Positions 8,920 to 17,360 of a DNA stretch of 64,000 bases are shown here, in pieces. This stretch comes from Salinarchaeum sp. Harcht-Bsk1 (GTDB taxonomy: Archaea; Halobacteriota; Halobacteria; Halobacteriales; Salinarchaeaceae): assembly GCF_000403645.1 (NCBI RefSeq), contig NC_021313.1, positions 310,001 to 374,000 of the forward strand. The letters run 5' to 3'. A program made the position numbers and the translations under genes. Position 1 is the first letter of the stretch, and each line of letters starts with the position of its first letter. The notes beneath the pieces were generated by a model, which saw only the letters and a program-made list of their open reading frames with translations, had not been told where the DNA came from and made no database searches.

Positions 8920-10206
8920 TTAGAAAATGCCCCACTGCTCGCGGAGGTCCTGGTAGCAGGACTCGTACTGTTCGAGCACCGTCGACTCGTCGAACGACGC
9001 GAAGGACTCGTCGATCGCTAGCCGTTCGAGGCCGCCGGCGTCCCGGATCGCCTGCGCGGTCTCGCGAGGATTCGTCGTCCGGAATCCGCGATCGCGGCCC
9101 TCGACGAGTTCATGCGCGCTCGAATCGGCATGATACTCGACGATCCCGACGCAGCCACAGGCAAGCGCCCAGCAGAGTTCTGTCGCGAAGACGCACCGGC
9201 GAGCCGTCTGCACGAAGGCGTGAGCGCCCCTGTAGATCGAGACGCGCTCCTCGCGGTCGCAGGCGCCAACGAAGGTGACGCGGTCGTCGATCCGGAGGTC
9301 CTTCGCCTGCTGTTCGTACTCGTGGCGAGCGGGGCCGTCGCCGACGATCGTCGCCGACCACCCGCGATCACGAAGTTCCGCGAGGCCGAGAAAGAGGCTC
9401 TCGAGATTGGCGTCCTCGTCGAGTCGGCGAGCGTAGACGACGTCGCCCTCGTCGGCCGGATCGACGGACTCGATCTGGTCGAGATCGATCGCGTTCGGGA
9501 TCACCTGGAGTTTGGCGTCGTCGGCTCCCAGTTCGAGGAGCTGTCGACGGGTGAGCCGGGAGGGCGTCACGATGCGGCCAGGGCGCTTGAGTGCCTGGCT
9601 CGTCGTCCAGCTACCGCCCTCCGAGAGCGAGGGGTCGTACCACTCCGCGAGCACCGGTGCCCGGGCGATCGTCGCACCGACGCGAGCGGCGACGACCGTC
9701 GAGGGCGGCGTGGCGACGGCGTGGATCACGTCGGGGTTGCACTTCCGTATCGCCAGCGGCGTCCACGTCGCGAACGACCGATGATCAGTCGCGTCGGCCA
9801 CGACGGCACGATAGGTGATGCCGTCGACGGTGACTGTCGATTCGACGTCGTCGTTCGATCTGGCGTCGTCTTCGGTCGCGAAGGCGTCGCCCTGGGAGGC
9901 TGCGACGCCGGATTCATCAGGAGCGCGATCCGCATCCTCGCCAGCAGCGGGCGTTCCGGCAGGCGGCAGTTGGTCCGGATCCCCCGTCGGCAGGTCGTCA
10001 GTATCCGCAGGCGACGTCTCGTCCGGATCGGCGTCCGCGACAGGTCCGTCCCCGGTCTCAGCGTCCTCACCGTCCCACCAGCGTCCACAGCAGACGGTGA
10101 CCTCGTGGCCACGGTCGTCGAGCCCACGGACGAGCCGCTGGAGTCGCCGGGTGTCGTCGGCGTCCCGGTGGTGGATCGTCTCGGGCGACACGACGGCCAC
10201 GCGCAT
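8920..10206 (-). CDS. glycosyltransferase family 4-like protein with acidic insertion
   Basis: 428 aa from the ATG at 10204-10206. GT-B fold: the N-terminal domain begins MRVAVVSPETIHHRD with ...GLDDRGHEVTVCCGRW, and the C-terminal domain has VTPSRLTRRQLLE, VIPNAIDLD, a VGDGP turn and AHAFVQTARR. About 80 residues between the first strands and the VTVDGITYRA strand are Asp/Pro/Glu-rich and low in complexity, an unusual insertion. The upstream 42 codons of the longer frame are discarded because the TATA (ATTTTTA on the minus strand, 10231-10237) fits a start at 10206. The sugar donor and acceptor are unknown; it is not inside a glycan cluster. Confidence 0.8.
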   Translation of the reverse strand: MRVAVVSPETIHHRDADDTRRLQRLVRGLDDRGHEVTVCCGRWWDGEDAETGDGPVADADPDETSPADTDDLPTGDPDQLPPAGTPAAGEDADRAPDESGVAASQGDAFATEDDARSNDDVESTVTVDGITYRAVVADATDHRSFATWTPLAIRKCNPDVIHAVATPPSTVVAARVGATIARAPVLAEWYDPSLSEGGSWTTSQALKRPGRIVTPSRLTRRQLLELGADDAKLQVIPNAIDLDQIESVDPADEGDVVYARRLDEDANLESLFLGLAELRDRGWSATIVGDGPARHEYEQQAKDLRIDDRVTFVGACDREERVSIYRGAHAFVQTARRCVFATELCWALACGCVGIVEYHADSSAHELVEGRDRGFRTTNPRETAQAIRDAGGLERLAIDESFASFDESTVLEQYESCYQDLREQWGIF

Positions 10207-10230
10207 ATTCGCCGAGAAGCACAGCCCGGG

Positions 10231-10237
10231 TAAAAAT
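10231..10237 (-). promoter_or_regulatory. TATA element for the glycosyltransferase gene
   Basis: Reads ATTTTTA on the minus strand, centred 27-28 nt upstream of the start at 10206. Confidence 0.6.
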
Positions 10238-10352
10238 CCCACTGGCCTGCGACGGGACGGGAGCAGAGGCTGGCCCCGGTCCACGCCCAGCACGTACCGG
10301 CAGACTGCCACCCGGACGCGGGGTTTTTGCACGCAGCGGCGAAATCGCGCCC

Positions 10353-12242
10353 ATGTCCTTCAGCCTCGAGCGATACCTCAACGTGCGAAGCGCCTACGGC
10401 GCCTCCTGGTCGCCAGCCGGCGATCGACTGGCATTCCTCCTCGATACGACCGGCGTCCCGCAGGTCTGGACCGTCGACGACCCCGGTGCCTGGCCGGCCC
10501 AGCACACGACCTTCGAAGAGCGGGTGACCTTCGTGGACTACTCGCCGACGCGAGAGGAACTGGTCTTCGGGATGGACGAAGGCGGCAACGAGCGCGCCCA
10601 ACTCCACCTGCTCGACGTGGACGGCGGCGAAATCGAGAACCTGACCCAGCACCCGGACGCGAAGCACCGGTGGGGTGGCTGGGCGAGCGACGGCGAGCGG
10701 TTCGCGTTCGCCTCCAATCGCCGGGACGAGGCAGTCTTCGACCTGTACGTCCAGGACCGCGATGCCCGCGGCGAGGACGCCGAACTGATCGCGGAGGGCG
10801 ACGGCTGGCTCTCGCTGGCGGGCTGGAGCCCGGAGGACGACCGGCTGCTCGTCCACGAAGCCCGTTCCAGCTTCGACCACGAACTCCACCTCTGCGACGT
10901 CGAGAGCGGCGATCTCAGGCAGGTCACCGACCACGACGACGATATCCGCTACTCCAGCCCGGAGTGGGCGCCCGACGGCGAGGGGATCTACCTCGCGACG
11001 GACGAGGACGTTGACACCCGCTCACTGTGCTATCTGGACCTCGCGAGCGGCGAAATCGAGACCTTCTGGGACGGCGGTGACTGGGAGGTCGACGGCGTGG
11101 TCGTCGACGAGGACAGCGACCTGGTCGTCGCGTCAAGGAACGTCGACGGCGAGACCGACCTCGCCGTCGGGAGACTCGCTGGCAGGACCGAGATCGATCC
11201 GCTCCCCGTGCCCGATCTCCCGGGCCCGATCGCTGGCGGCGTCGACGTGGCGCCGGACGGCGACCGGTTCTCGATTACCGCGACCGGTCGGAGCCACAAC
11301 GCGAACGTCTGGGTCGTGGACGTCGGGGACGGTTCTGCGGCTGCAGCGGCGGACGCCAGTGCCGCCGGCTTTGGCGAGAGTGAGGCGGGCGACGCTCCAG
11401 TCGAGCGCTGGACGGCGGCGCCGACGGCCGGGATCCCACGTGAAACGTTCCGCGATCCGGACCTGATCCACTACGAGACGTTCGACGGCCGGGAGATCCC
11501 TGCGCTGTTCACGCTGCCAGACGGTGCGGCGGACGCGACGGCAGACCCAACGGACGGTGATGGTTTGCCCGTGATCGTCGACGTCCACGGCGGTCCCGAG
11601 AGTCAACGCCGGCCGTCCTTCAGCGCCGTGCAGCAGTACTTCCTCGCTCGGGGGTACGCCCTGTTCGAGCCGAACGTCCGCGGCTCGACAGGGTACGGCC
11701 GCGAGTACACCCACCTCGACGACGTCGAGAACCGCATGGACTCCGTCGCGGATCTCGCGGCGGCCCACGATTGGCTCGCCGAGCGACCGGCGATCGATCC
11801 GGATCGCATCGTGGTCAAGGGCGGCTCCTACGGCGGGTTCATGGTGCTCGCGGCCATGACGGAGTACCCAGATCTGTGGGCTGCCGGCGTCGACGTCGTC
11901 GGGATCGCGAACTTCGTCACCTTCCTCGAGAACACCGGCGACTGGCGTCGGGAACTCCGGGAGGCCGAGTACGGCAGTCTCGAGGACGATCGGGAACTCC
12001 TGGAGCGAATCAGCCCGATCAACTCGATTGACGAGATCGAGGCACCGCTGTTCGTCGCCCACGGCGCGAACGATCCTCGGGTACCACTCGGGGAGGCCGA
12101 GCAGGTCGCCGACGCCGCGCGGGAGCAGGGCGTCCCCGTCGAGTTGCTCGTCTTCGACGACGAGGGCCACGGCTTCAGCAAACTCGAGAACCGCATCGAA
12201 TCCACCGAACGCATCGCGGCGTTCCTCGACGAGCACGTCTGA
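10353..12242 (+). CDS. S9 family (prolyl oligopeptidase-type) peptidase
   Basis: 629 aa, no signal peptide, so cytoplasmic. The N-terminal half shows repeated beta-propeller blades (SPTREELVFGMD, GERFAFASNRR, DDIRYSSPEWAPDG). The C-terminal alpha/beta-hydrolase domain has the nucleophile in GGSYGGFM (Ser about 492), the acid in HGANDPRVPLGEAEQ and the His in DEGHGF. DVHGGPESQ marks the oxyanion region. Such enzymes cleave short peptides, often after Pro, or remove N-terminal acylated residues. A variable linker (about 325-345) separates two blades. Start agrees with MSFSLERYLNVR, the usual haloarchaeal N-terminus of this family. Confidence 0.9.
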   Translation: MSFSLERYLNVRSAYGASWSPAGDRLAFLLDTTGVPQVWTVDDPGAWPAQHTTFEERVTFVDYSPTREELVFGMDEGGNERAQLHLLDVDGGEIENLTQHPDAKHRWGGWASDGERFAFASNRRDEAVFDLYVQDRDARGEDAELIAEGDGWLSLAGWSPEDDRLLVHEARSSFDHELHLCDVESGDLRQVTDHDDDIRYSSPEWAPDGEGIYLATDEDVDTRSLCYLDLASGEIETFWDGGDWEVDGVVVDEDSDLVVASRNVDGETDLAVGRLAGRTEIDPLPVPDLPGPIAGGVDVAPDGDRFSITATGRSHNANVWVVDVGDGSAAAAADASAAGFGESEAGDAPVERWTAAPTAGIPRETFRDPDLIHYETFDGREIPALFTLPDGAADATADPTDGDGLPVIVDVHGGPESQRRPSFSAVQQYFLARGYALFEPNVRGSTGYGREYTHLDDVENRMDSVADLAAAHDWLAERPAIDPDRIVVKGGSYGGFMVLAAMTEYPDLWAAGVDVVGIANFVTFLENTGDWRRELREAEYGSLEDDRELLERISPINSIDEIEAPLFVAHGANDPRVPLGEAEQVADAAREQGVPVELLVFDDEGHGFSKLENRIESTERIAAFLDEHV

Positions 12243-12425
12243 GCGTCCGAGGAGACGTGCGCACTGATTTGGGAGTCACGGTCGAATCGACCCGGCGACG
12301 CCCGCCGGTCGAGATGGCGATGCGCACGTCACCGGTGGACGTCCCGCCGAAGATGTTCGCCCGATTCCCGCGATCCGGGGGACGGATATCCGCTTAAGCG
12401 TCGGTCGCCACTTGCTTCGAACGAA

Positions 12426-12887
12426 ATGCCCGAGAGCTACTCGCGGCGGCAGTTCGTGGCAGGCACCAGTGCTGTGACCATCGCGGCCCTTGCCGGCTGT
12501 TCTGGCGGTGGTGGCGGTGACGGCGACAGTGACGACGGCGACGGTAGCTCCGACGGAGGGGGAGGCGGCGACAACATTGTCGCAGTTGGACCGGGCGGCG
12601 ACCTGGTGTTCGAACCGGATGAAATCACGATCTCGACGGGCGAGACGGTCACCTGGGAGTTCGAGAGTCCGACGCACAACGTCTCTGCGTACCCCGACAT
12701 GAGCGAAGAGATCTCTATCCCCGATGGTGCGTCCGGGTTCGGGACGATGGAGGAAGGCGGCGACGCCTACGAGACCGTCTCGGAGGGCGAGACGTTCGAG
12801 CACACCTTCGAGACGGCGGGTGAGTACACGTACGTGTGCGTACCACACGTCGCGTCCGGCATGATCGGGACGATCGTCGTCGAATAA
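12426..12887 (+). CDS. halocyanin-type blue copper lipoprotein
   Basis: 153 aa. SRRQF starts a Tat signal ending in the lipobox LAGC; a Gly/Asp/Ser linker follows and then a cupredoxin domain. Type-1 copper ligands are visible: His in PTHNVSAYP, Cys and His in YVCVPH, and Met in ASGMIG. Halocyanins are membrane-attached small electron carriers in haloarchaeal respiration. A TATA-like cttaag (12393-12398) lies about 30 nt upstream. It precedes an ABC-2 export pair on the same strand by 257 nt, probably separately transcribed. Confidence 0.9.
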   Translation: MPESYSRRQFVAGTSAVTIAALAGCSGGGGGDGDSDDGDGSSDGGGGGDNIVAVGPGGDLVFEPDEITISTGETVTWEFESPTHNVSAYPDMSEEISIPDGASGFGTMEEGGDAYETVSEGETFEHTFETAGEYTYVCVPHVASGMIGTIVVE

Positions 12888-13144
12888 GGGAGCGCCCCGT
12901 TCGACCGAGGGAACGCCGAGCGTCAGGCGCCCCCGCCTCGAACGAAGCCGTTCGTTGCCGTGCGTACTCCGCGGTACCGAGTGATGGTTTGTTGAGGCGC
13001 CGAACAGCATCTGTGGCCACCGGATGCTATCTGTACCCCGAGCGGAATCCGCCGTCACCGTTCGCAATCGGTCGGTTTCGGCGCGTTGCAGTGCCTGCAG
13101 AAGTCGGAAAGCTTGAAGGGACGTTCGCCTACAGTTTCTCCCGT

Positions 13145-14122
13145 ATGCCCGCTATCGAAACGAACGGACTCTCCAAGACGTACGGAGAGTCCGTGACCGC
13201 CCTCCAGGACCTCGACCTCACGGTGGAGTACGGCGACGTCTACGGGTTCCTCGGTCCCAACGGGGCCGGGAAGTCGACGACGATCAACCTCCTGCTGGAC
13301 TTCATCCATCCGACGGACGGCTCCGCGGAGGTCCTCGGCTACGACACCCGAACCGACTCCCTCCAGATTCGAGAGAACATCGGCATCCTGCCAGAGGGCG
13401 CCGAGCCCTACGATCGGCTGACCGGCCGCGAGCACGTCGAGTTCGCGATGGAGAGCAAGGACGTCGACGGCGACGTGGACGCGGTCCTCGATCGGGTCGG
13501 CCTCTCCGGCGAGGACGCAGATCGGCGGGCTGGCGGCTACTCGAAAGGGATGGCCCAGCGACTCGGCCTCGGAATGGCCCTCGTCGGCGACCCCGACCTC
13601 CTCATCCTCGACGAACCCTCCACTGGGCTCGATCCGGCCGGCATGGCCGAGATGCGCGACCTCATCCGCGAGGAGGCGGCGGACGGCACGGCCGTGTTCT
13701 TCTCGAGCCACATTCTCGACGAGGTCGAGGAGGTCTGTGACCGCGTCGCGATCCTCAACGAGGGGCGACTCGTCGCCGACGACGATCTCGACGAGCTCCG
13801 CGAGGAGTTCACCGGCGAGTGCGACGTTACGCTCGACGTCGCCGAACCGCCGGCGGGAGGCGTCGATCTCGCACCCGTCGACGGCGTCGTCGAGACGGCC
13901 GTCGAGGACGACGCGATCATCGTGACCTGCGAGCACCCGCGAGTGAAAGCCGACGTCGTCCGGTACGTCGACGACCACCACGACGTGACCGACGTCATCT
14001 CGGAGGAGACGTCCCTCGAATCGATGTTCGAGCGGTATACGAACGGCTCGGTGGAGGAGAGCGACTCAGCAGCCGACGGCGCTACGAGCGAGGCCGCCGA
14101 GCCCGCGGAGGTGGCACGATGA
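13145..14122 (+). CDS. ABC transporter ATP-binding protein (ABC-2 type)
   Basis: 325 aa from the ATG at 13145. Walker A GPNGAGKST, signature YSKGMAQRLGLG (degenerate LSGGQ typical for this clade), Walker B LLILDEPSTGLDP and H-loop SSHIL are all present. A C-terminal extension of about 100 residues follows the NBD, ending in an acidic tail. It energises the permease encoded immediately downstream (ATGA overlap). The family includes NosF-like and multidrug exporters; the substrate is unknown. Confidence 0.9.
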   Translation: MPAIETNGLSKTYGESVTALQDLDLTVEYGDVYGFLGPNGAGKSTTINLLLDFIHPTDGSAEVLGYDTRTDSLQIRENIGILPEGAEPYDRLTGREHVEFAMESKDVDGDVDAVLDRVGLSGEDADRRAGGYSKGMAQRLGLGMALVGDPDLLILDEPSTGLDPAGMAEMRDLIREEAADGTAVFFSSHILDEVEEVCDRVAILNEGRLVADDDLDELREEFTGECDVTLDVAEPPAGGVDLAPVDGVVETAVEDDAIIVTCEHPRVKADVVRYVDDHHDVTDVISEETSLESMFERYTNGSVEESDSAADGATSEAAEPAEVAR

Positions 14123-14976
14123 GCTGGTTGGCCATCGCGAGGAAGGACTTCCGGGACGCCCGACGCGCGAAGATCCTCTGGGGCGCTACCGGGATCTTTC
14201 TGTTCTTCTACGCCGTCCTCCTCCTGACGAGTTCGCAGGGAGGACAGCCCGCGGACGAAGCTGCGGTCGACGCGATCGGCGGGCTGATCTTCGCTGGCGC
14301 GTTCTTGCTCCCGCTCGTCATTATCTCGATGGGGTACCTCGCGATCGCCGGCGAACGCGAGTCCGGCTCCATCAAGTACCTGCTCGGACTCCCGAACTCC
14401 CGCCGCGAGGTGCTGATCGGAAAGTTCGTCGGACGGTCGGCGCTCGCGCTGACGGCAGTCGGTATCTCGCTCGTGGTGGGAGCCGGGATGCTGCTCTTCC
14501 AGTTCGGGACCGTCCCCGTGGAGTACCTCTCCTACAGCGCACTGACCTGCCTCTTCGCCGTCGTCTTCATCGCGATCGCCGTCGGGCTGTCCGCGCTCGC
14601 CGATACTCGGGGGAAGGCGATGGCCGGGACGATCGGGACCTACGTGCTCTTCAGCTTCATCTGGGTCGTGCCGGGGATCAACCCCAACGATAGCGTGGCG
14701 TTCGTGGTCGAAGATCTACTGGGGATGGACGCGACGCCCGAGCTCTACCAGTTCGTCCAGAACCTCAGTCCAGTATTCGCCTACGGCAACGCCGTCGACG
14801 CGATCGTATTTGGCCCGCCCGAGGGCGGCAGTTCGGGAACCAACCACCTCGATCCCGCGGCTGCAGATACGCCGTTGTACCTCTCCGATCAGTTCCTCGT
14901 ACTCTTGCTCGTCGGCTGGGTCGTCGTGCCGCTCGCGATCGGCTACCTGCGATTCCGATCGGCGGAACTGGGGTAA
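14119..14976 (+). CDS. ABC-2 type transporter permease
   Basis: 285 aa. The ATG at 14119 overlaps the stop of the ATPase gene by 4 nt, so translational coupling is likely. MSWLAIARKDFRDARR is a typical cytoplasmic lead, followed by about six membrane segments (ILWGATGIFLFFYAVLLL; FAGAFLLPLVIISMGYLAIA; LALTAVGISLVVGAGMLLF; LFAVVFIAIAVGLSAL; GTYVLFSFIWVVPGI; LLVGWVVVPLAIGYL). An extracellular loop after the fifth segment is long. This is the NosY/ABC-2 family; cargo unknown. Confidence 0.88.
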   Translation: MSWLAIARKDFRDARRAKILWGATGIFLFFYAVLLLTSSQGGQPADEAAVDAIGGLIFAGAFLLPLVIISMGYLAIAGERESGSIKYLLGLPNSRREVLIGKFVGRSALALTAVGISLVVGAGMLLFQFGTVPVEYLSYSALTCLFAVVFIAIAVGLSALADTRGKAMAGTIGTYVLFSFIWVVPGINPNDSVAFVVEDLLGMDATPELYQFVQNLSPVFAYGNAVDAIVFGPPEGGSSGTNHLDPAAADTPLYLSDQFLVLLLVGWVVVPLAIGYLRFRSAELG

Positions 14977-15019
14977 CTGCAGGAGCCAAGTTCCGCGAAG
15001 CGGGTCCGCTAACCCGCTT

Positions 15020-16321
15020 TCAGTACGGCCAGTCGCCGATCACTTTCATCCCCTCCGCGAGGTCGTCGTCCTCGAGCTGCGCCGCGATCGACTCGGGCGT
15101 CCGGTGCTCGATCGTCGTGTCGCTATCGGCGAGGTGATCGACGAGGTCGGCGATCAGGATCGACTGCTCTCGCAACGTCCGCTGTTCGAGTTTGTCGAGG
15201 GTGTCCGCGCGGGTGTGGCCCCAGCCCCGTCCTTCGTAGTCGGTCTCGCTCATGAGGTGGAAGCCCGGGACGCCCCACTGGACGTAGGGCCAGTGGTCGC
15301 TGTGTGGATTCAGTTTCGGCGTGGTCTCGATCGGGTGGTCGAAGCGGTCCGCGACCGTCTCGGCGGCCGCTTCGAGTTCGTCGAAGTCGTGCGTGTAGCA
15401 GCGGAGCGTCCGGCCTCTCACGACGCCGTCGCTGTTGACTATCGCCTTGATATCGTCGTGGTCCCGCTGGTCGCTGTCGTAGGCCGAGCCACAGAGGCCG
15501 ACCTCCTCCGCGCCGTAGACGAGCAAGTGGACCTTCGTATCGAGTTCGTCCTCCCGCGCCGCGAGCGCCTTGGCGGCCTCGACGACCACTGCTGTTCCGG
15601 CACCGTTGTCGCCCGCGCCTTCCGCGATGTCGTGCGCGTCGACGTGGCTCGTGAGGAGGACCTCTTCGTCGGTGTCGGGGCCGAGCGTCGCGTGGACGTT
15701 CCGGCTGGTCGCGTCCGAAATCTCCGCCTCGACGTCGACCGTCACGGAATCGCCCTCCCAACGGCGGAGCAGCCGGTCCCCGACCTCCTTCGAGACGCCG
15801 ATGGCAGGCACGTCGCCGATCGGATCGTCCTCCGTGCCGACGCTGCCCGTCGGTGCCAGGCAGCCCTCGACGTGGTTTCGGAAGACGAACGCAGCGGCAC
15901 CGGCCTCGACGGCGTGGTAGTACTTCTCCCGCCGATGGAGGAACCGGTCGTACCAGCCGGGGACGTTGCTCGCGGCCATGACGACGGCGCCCTCCAGATC
16001 CTGCTCGAAATCGCTGGGCAGGCCGTACCCGACGTCGATCAGTTCGCCGGTAGCTTCGCCGGAGGGGCTCCGGGGCAGGGCGATGCACTCCTGGCTCGTG
16101 TCGCCGGCGCGAAGTTCGGAGGTGCCGCGGGTCCAGCCCTGGACGTCGAAGGACTCGAGGTGGGCGTCTCGCGCGCCGACCTCGGCGAGCGCGTCTCGCG
16201 TCGCCGCCGCTGCCTCGCGTTCGCCCTCGCTCCCCGCCATCCGATCGCCGACGTCGACGAGCGTCTCCAGGTGGTTCCAGCCCGCGTCGCTCGTGAACGC
16301 CTCGCCGATCCAGTTGGTCAT
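15020..16321 (-). CDS. M28 family zinc peptidase
   Basis: 433 aa, no signal peptide. An N-terminal part with an inserted PA-like region (YYHAVEAGAAAFVFRNH) is followed by the M28 catalytic core: SHVDAHD (first His and its Asp), GAGDNGAGTA (bridging Asp), YGAEEVGLCGS (catalytic Glu and metal Glu), VNSDGVV (metal Asp) and GHTRADT (last His). Members are aminopeptidases or carboxypeptidases with two zinc ions. It converges with the ABC operon and lies divergently to the alpha/beta hydrolase. Confidence 0.88.
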   Translation of the reverse strand: MTNWIGEAFTSDAGWNHLETLVDVGDRMAGSEGEREAAAATRDALAEVGARDAHLESFDVQGWTRGTSELRAGDTSQECIALPRSPSGEATGELIDVGYGLPSDFEQDLEGAVVMAASNVPGWYDRFLHRREKYYHAVEAGAAAFVFRNHVEGCLAPTGSVGTEDDPIGDVPAIGVSKEVGDRLLRRWEGDSVTVDVEAEISDATSRNVHATLGPDTDEEVLLTSHVDAHDIAEGAGDNGAGTAVVVEAAKALAAREDELDTKVHLLVYGAEEVGLCGSAYDSDQRDHDDIKAIVNSDGVVRGRTLRCYTHDFDELEAAAETVADRFDHPIETTPKLNPHSDHWPYVQWGVPGFHLMSETDYEGRGWGHTRADTLDKLEQRTLREQSILIADLVDHLADSDTTIEHRTPESIAAQLEDDDLAEGMKVIGDWPY

Positions 16322-16475
16322 GTGTTCTCACGCGAGGACGATCCCGAAAGTTCCTCGGGATGTTCTCACGGCCCAGTCGCTGAAGGGACGGGATTCGATC
16401 ACTCGACCGCCCCCGCTCCCGGTGTGACCCGAGTCAACACGTATCTTACCACCGCAGAGACCGTACCGGTACCTC

Positions 16476-17345
16476 ATGCCGACGATCCGCACCAACGACG
16501 CGGAGACCTACTACGAACGACGCGGCAGTGGACAGCCCATCGTCTTCCTCCACGGAGCGATCCTCGATCACTCGCAGTGGGACCGGCAGGTCGACGCGTT
16601 GAGCGAGCAGTTCACGACGATCACCTACGACGTTCGCGGCCACGGTCGCACGGGTAGGACGCGACGAAACCCCTACTCTATCGAACTGTTCGCCGAGGAC
16701 CTCGGGGCACTCCTCGGCGGACTCGACTTGGAGCAGCCCGTGCTCTGTGGCCACTCGATGGGCGGGTGCATCGCTCAAGTCTACGCCGCGAGGCACCCAG
16801 AGCGCGTCGCGGGGCTGGTCCTCTCGAGCACGTTCGGACCACCGGTGTTGAGTCGGTCCGAGTGGCTCCAGCGCTCGCTCGGCTTGCGGTCGACCGTTCC
16901 ACCCGTCCGAGTGTTCGGCTACGAACGCGTCGAGAAGGCGATGGTCGGCCTCACCGAACTGTTCCAGCGAGAAGCGAGCGGCGACTACGACGCCATCGAA
17001 GCGCTCCGAGCGGACGCCCCACCCATGACGACGGACGAATTCGTGAAGGTGATCCGGTCCGTCGATTCGTTCCGAAGGTCGAACGTCGACCTGGCCGCGA
17101 TCACGATGCCGACCCTCGTCCTCTACGGCGAGAACGAACCCGGGTTCGTTCGCCAGCATGCCGCCCGTTTCGCAGCGACGCTCCCGGACGTCGCCGTCGA
17201 ACGACTACCAGGGAGCGGCCACGCGTCGAATCTGGACGACCCCGAGCGCTACACGGAGACGCTCGAGCGGTTCCTCGAGAACCGGGTCGATCCGGACCAG
17301 TCCGAAGCGTTGATGGACGAATCCGGATCGGAGCAATCCACATGA
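16476..17345 (+). CDS. alpha/beta hydrolase
   Basis: 289 aa, cytoplasmic. FLHGAILDHSQWD supplies the oxyanion HG motif, GHSMGG the nucleophile (Ser94), and GSGHASNLDDPERY the catalytic His; the acid is probably in LYGENEPGFV. The size and cap region resemble esterase/epoxide hydrolase/3-oxoadipate enol-lactonase-like enzymes; the substrate cannot be assigned. A TATA-like tatctta is about 28 nt upstream (16442-16448). The gene converges on pstA with a 15-nt gap. Confidence 0.85.
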   Translation: MPTIRTNDAETYYERRGSGQPIVFLHGAILDHSQWDRQVDALSEQFTTITYDVRGHGRTGRTRRNPYSIELFAEDLGALLGGLDLEQPVLCGHSMGGCIAQVYAARHPERVAGLVLSSTFGPPVLSRSEWLQRSLGLRSTVPPVRVFGYERVEKAMVGLTELFQREASGDYDAIEALRADAPPMTTDEFVKVIRSVDSFRRSNVDLAAITMPTLVLYGENEPGFVRQHAARFAATLPDVAVERLPGSGHASNLDDPERYTETLERFLENRVDPDQSEALMDESGSEQST

Positions 17346-17360
17346 GCGACGACTAAATCG

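Noticed and set aside
14810-16657. 615-aa plus-strand frame over the M28 peptidase
   Set aside because: Antisense of the peptidase; the N-terminal part is the wrong frame of the ABC permease.
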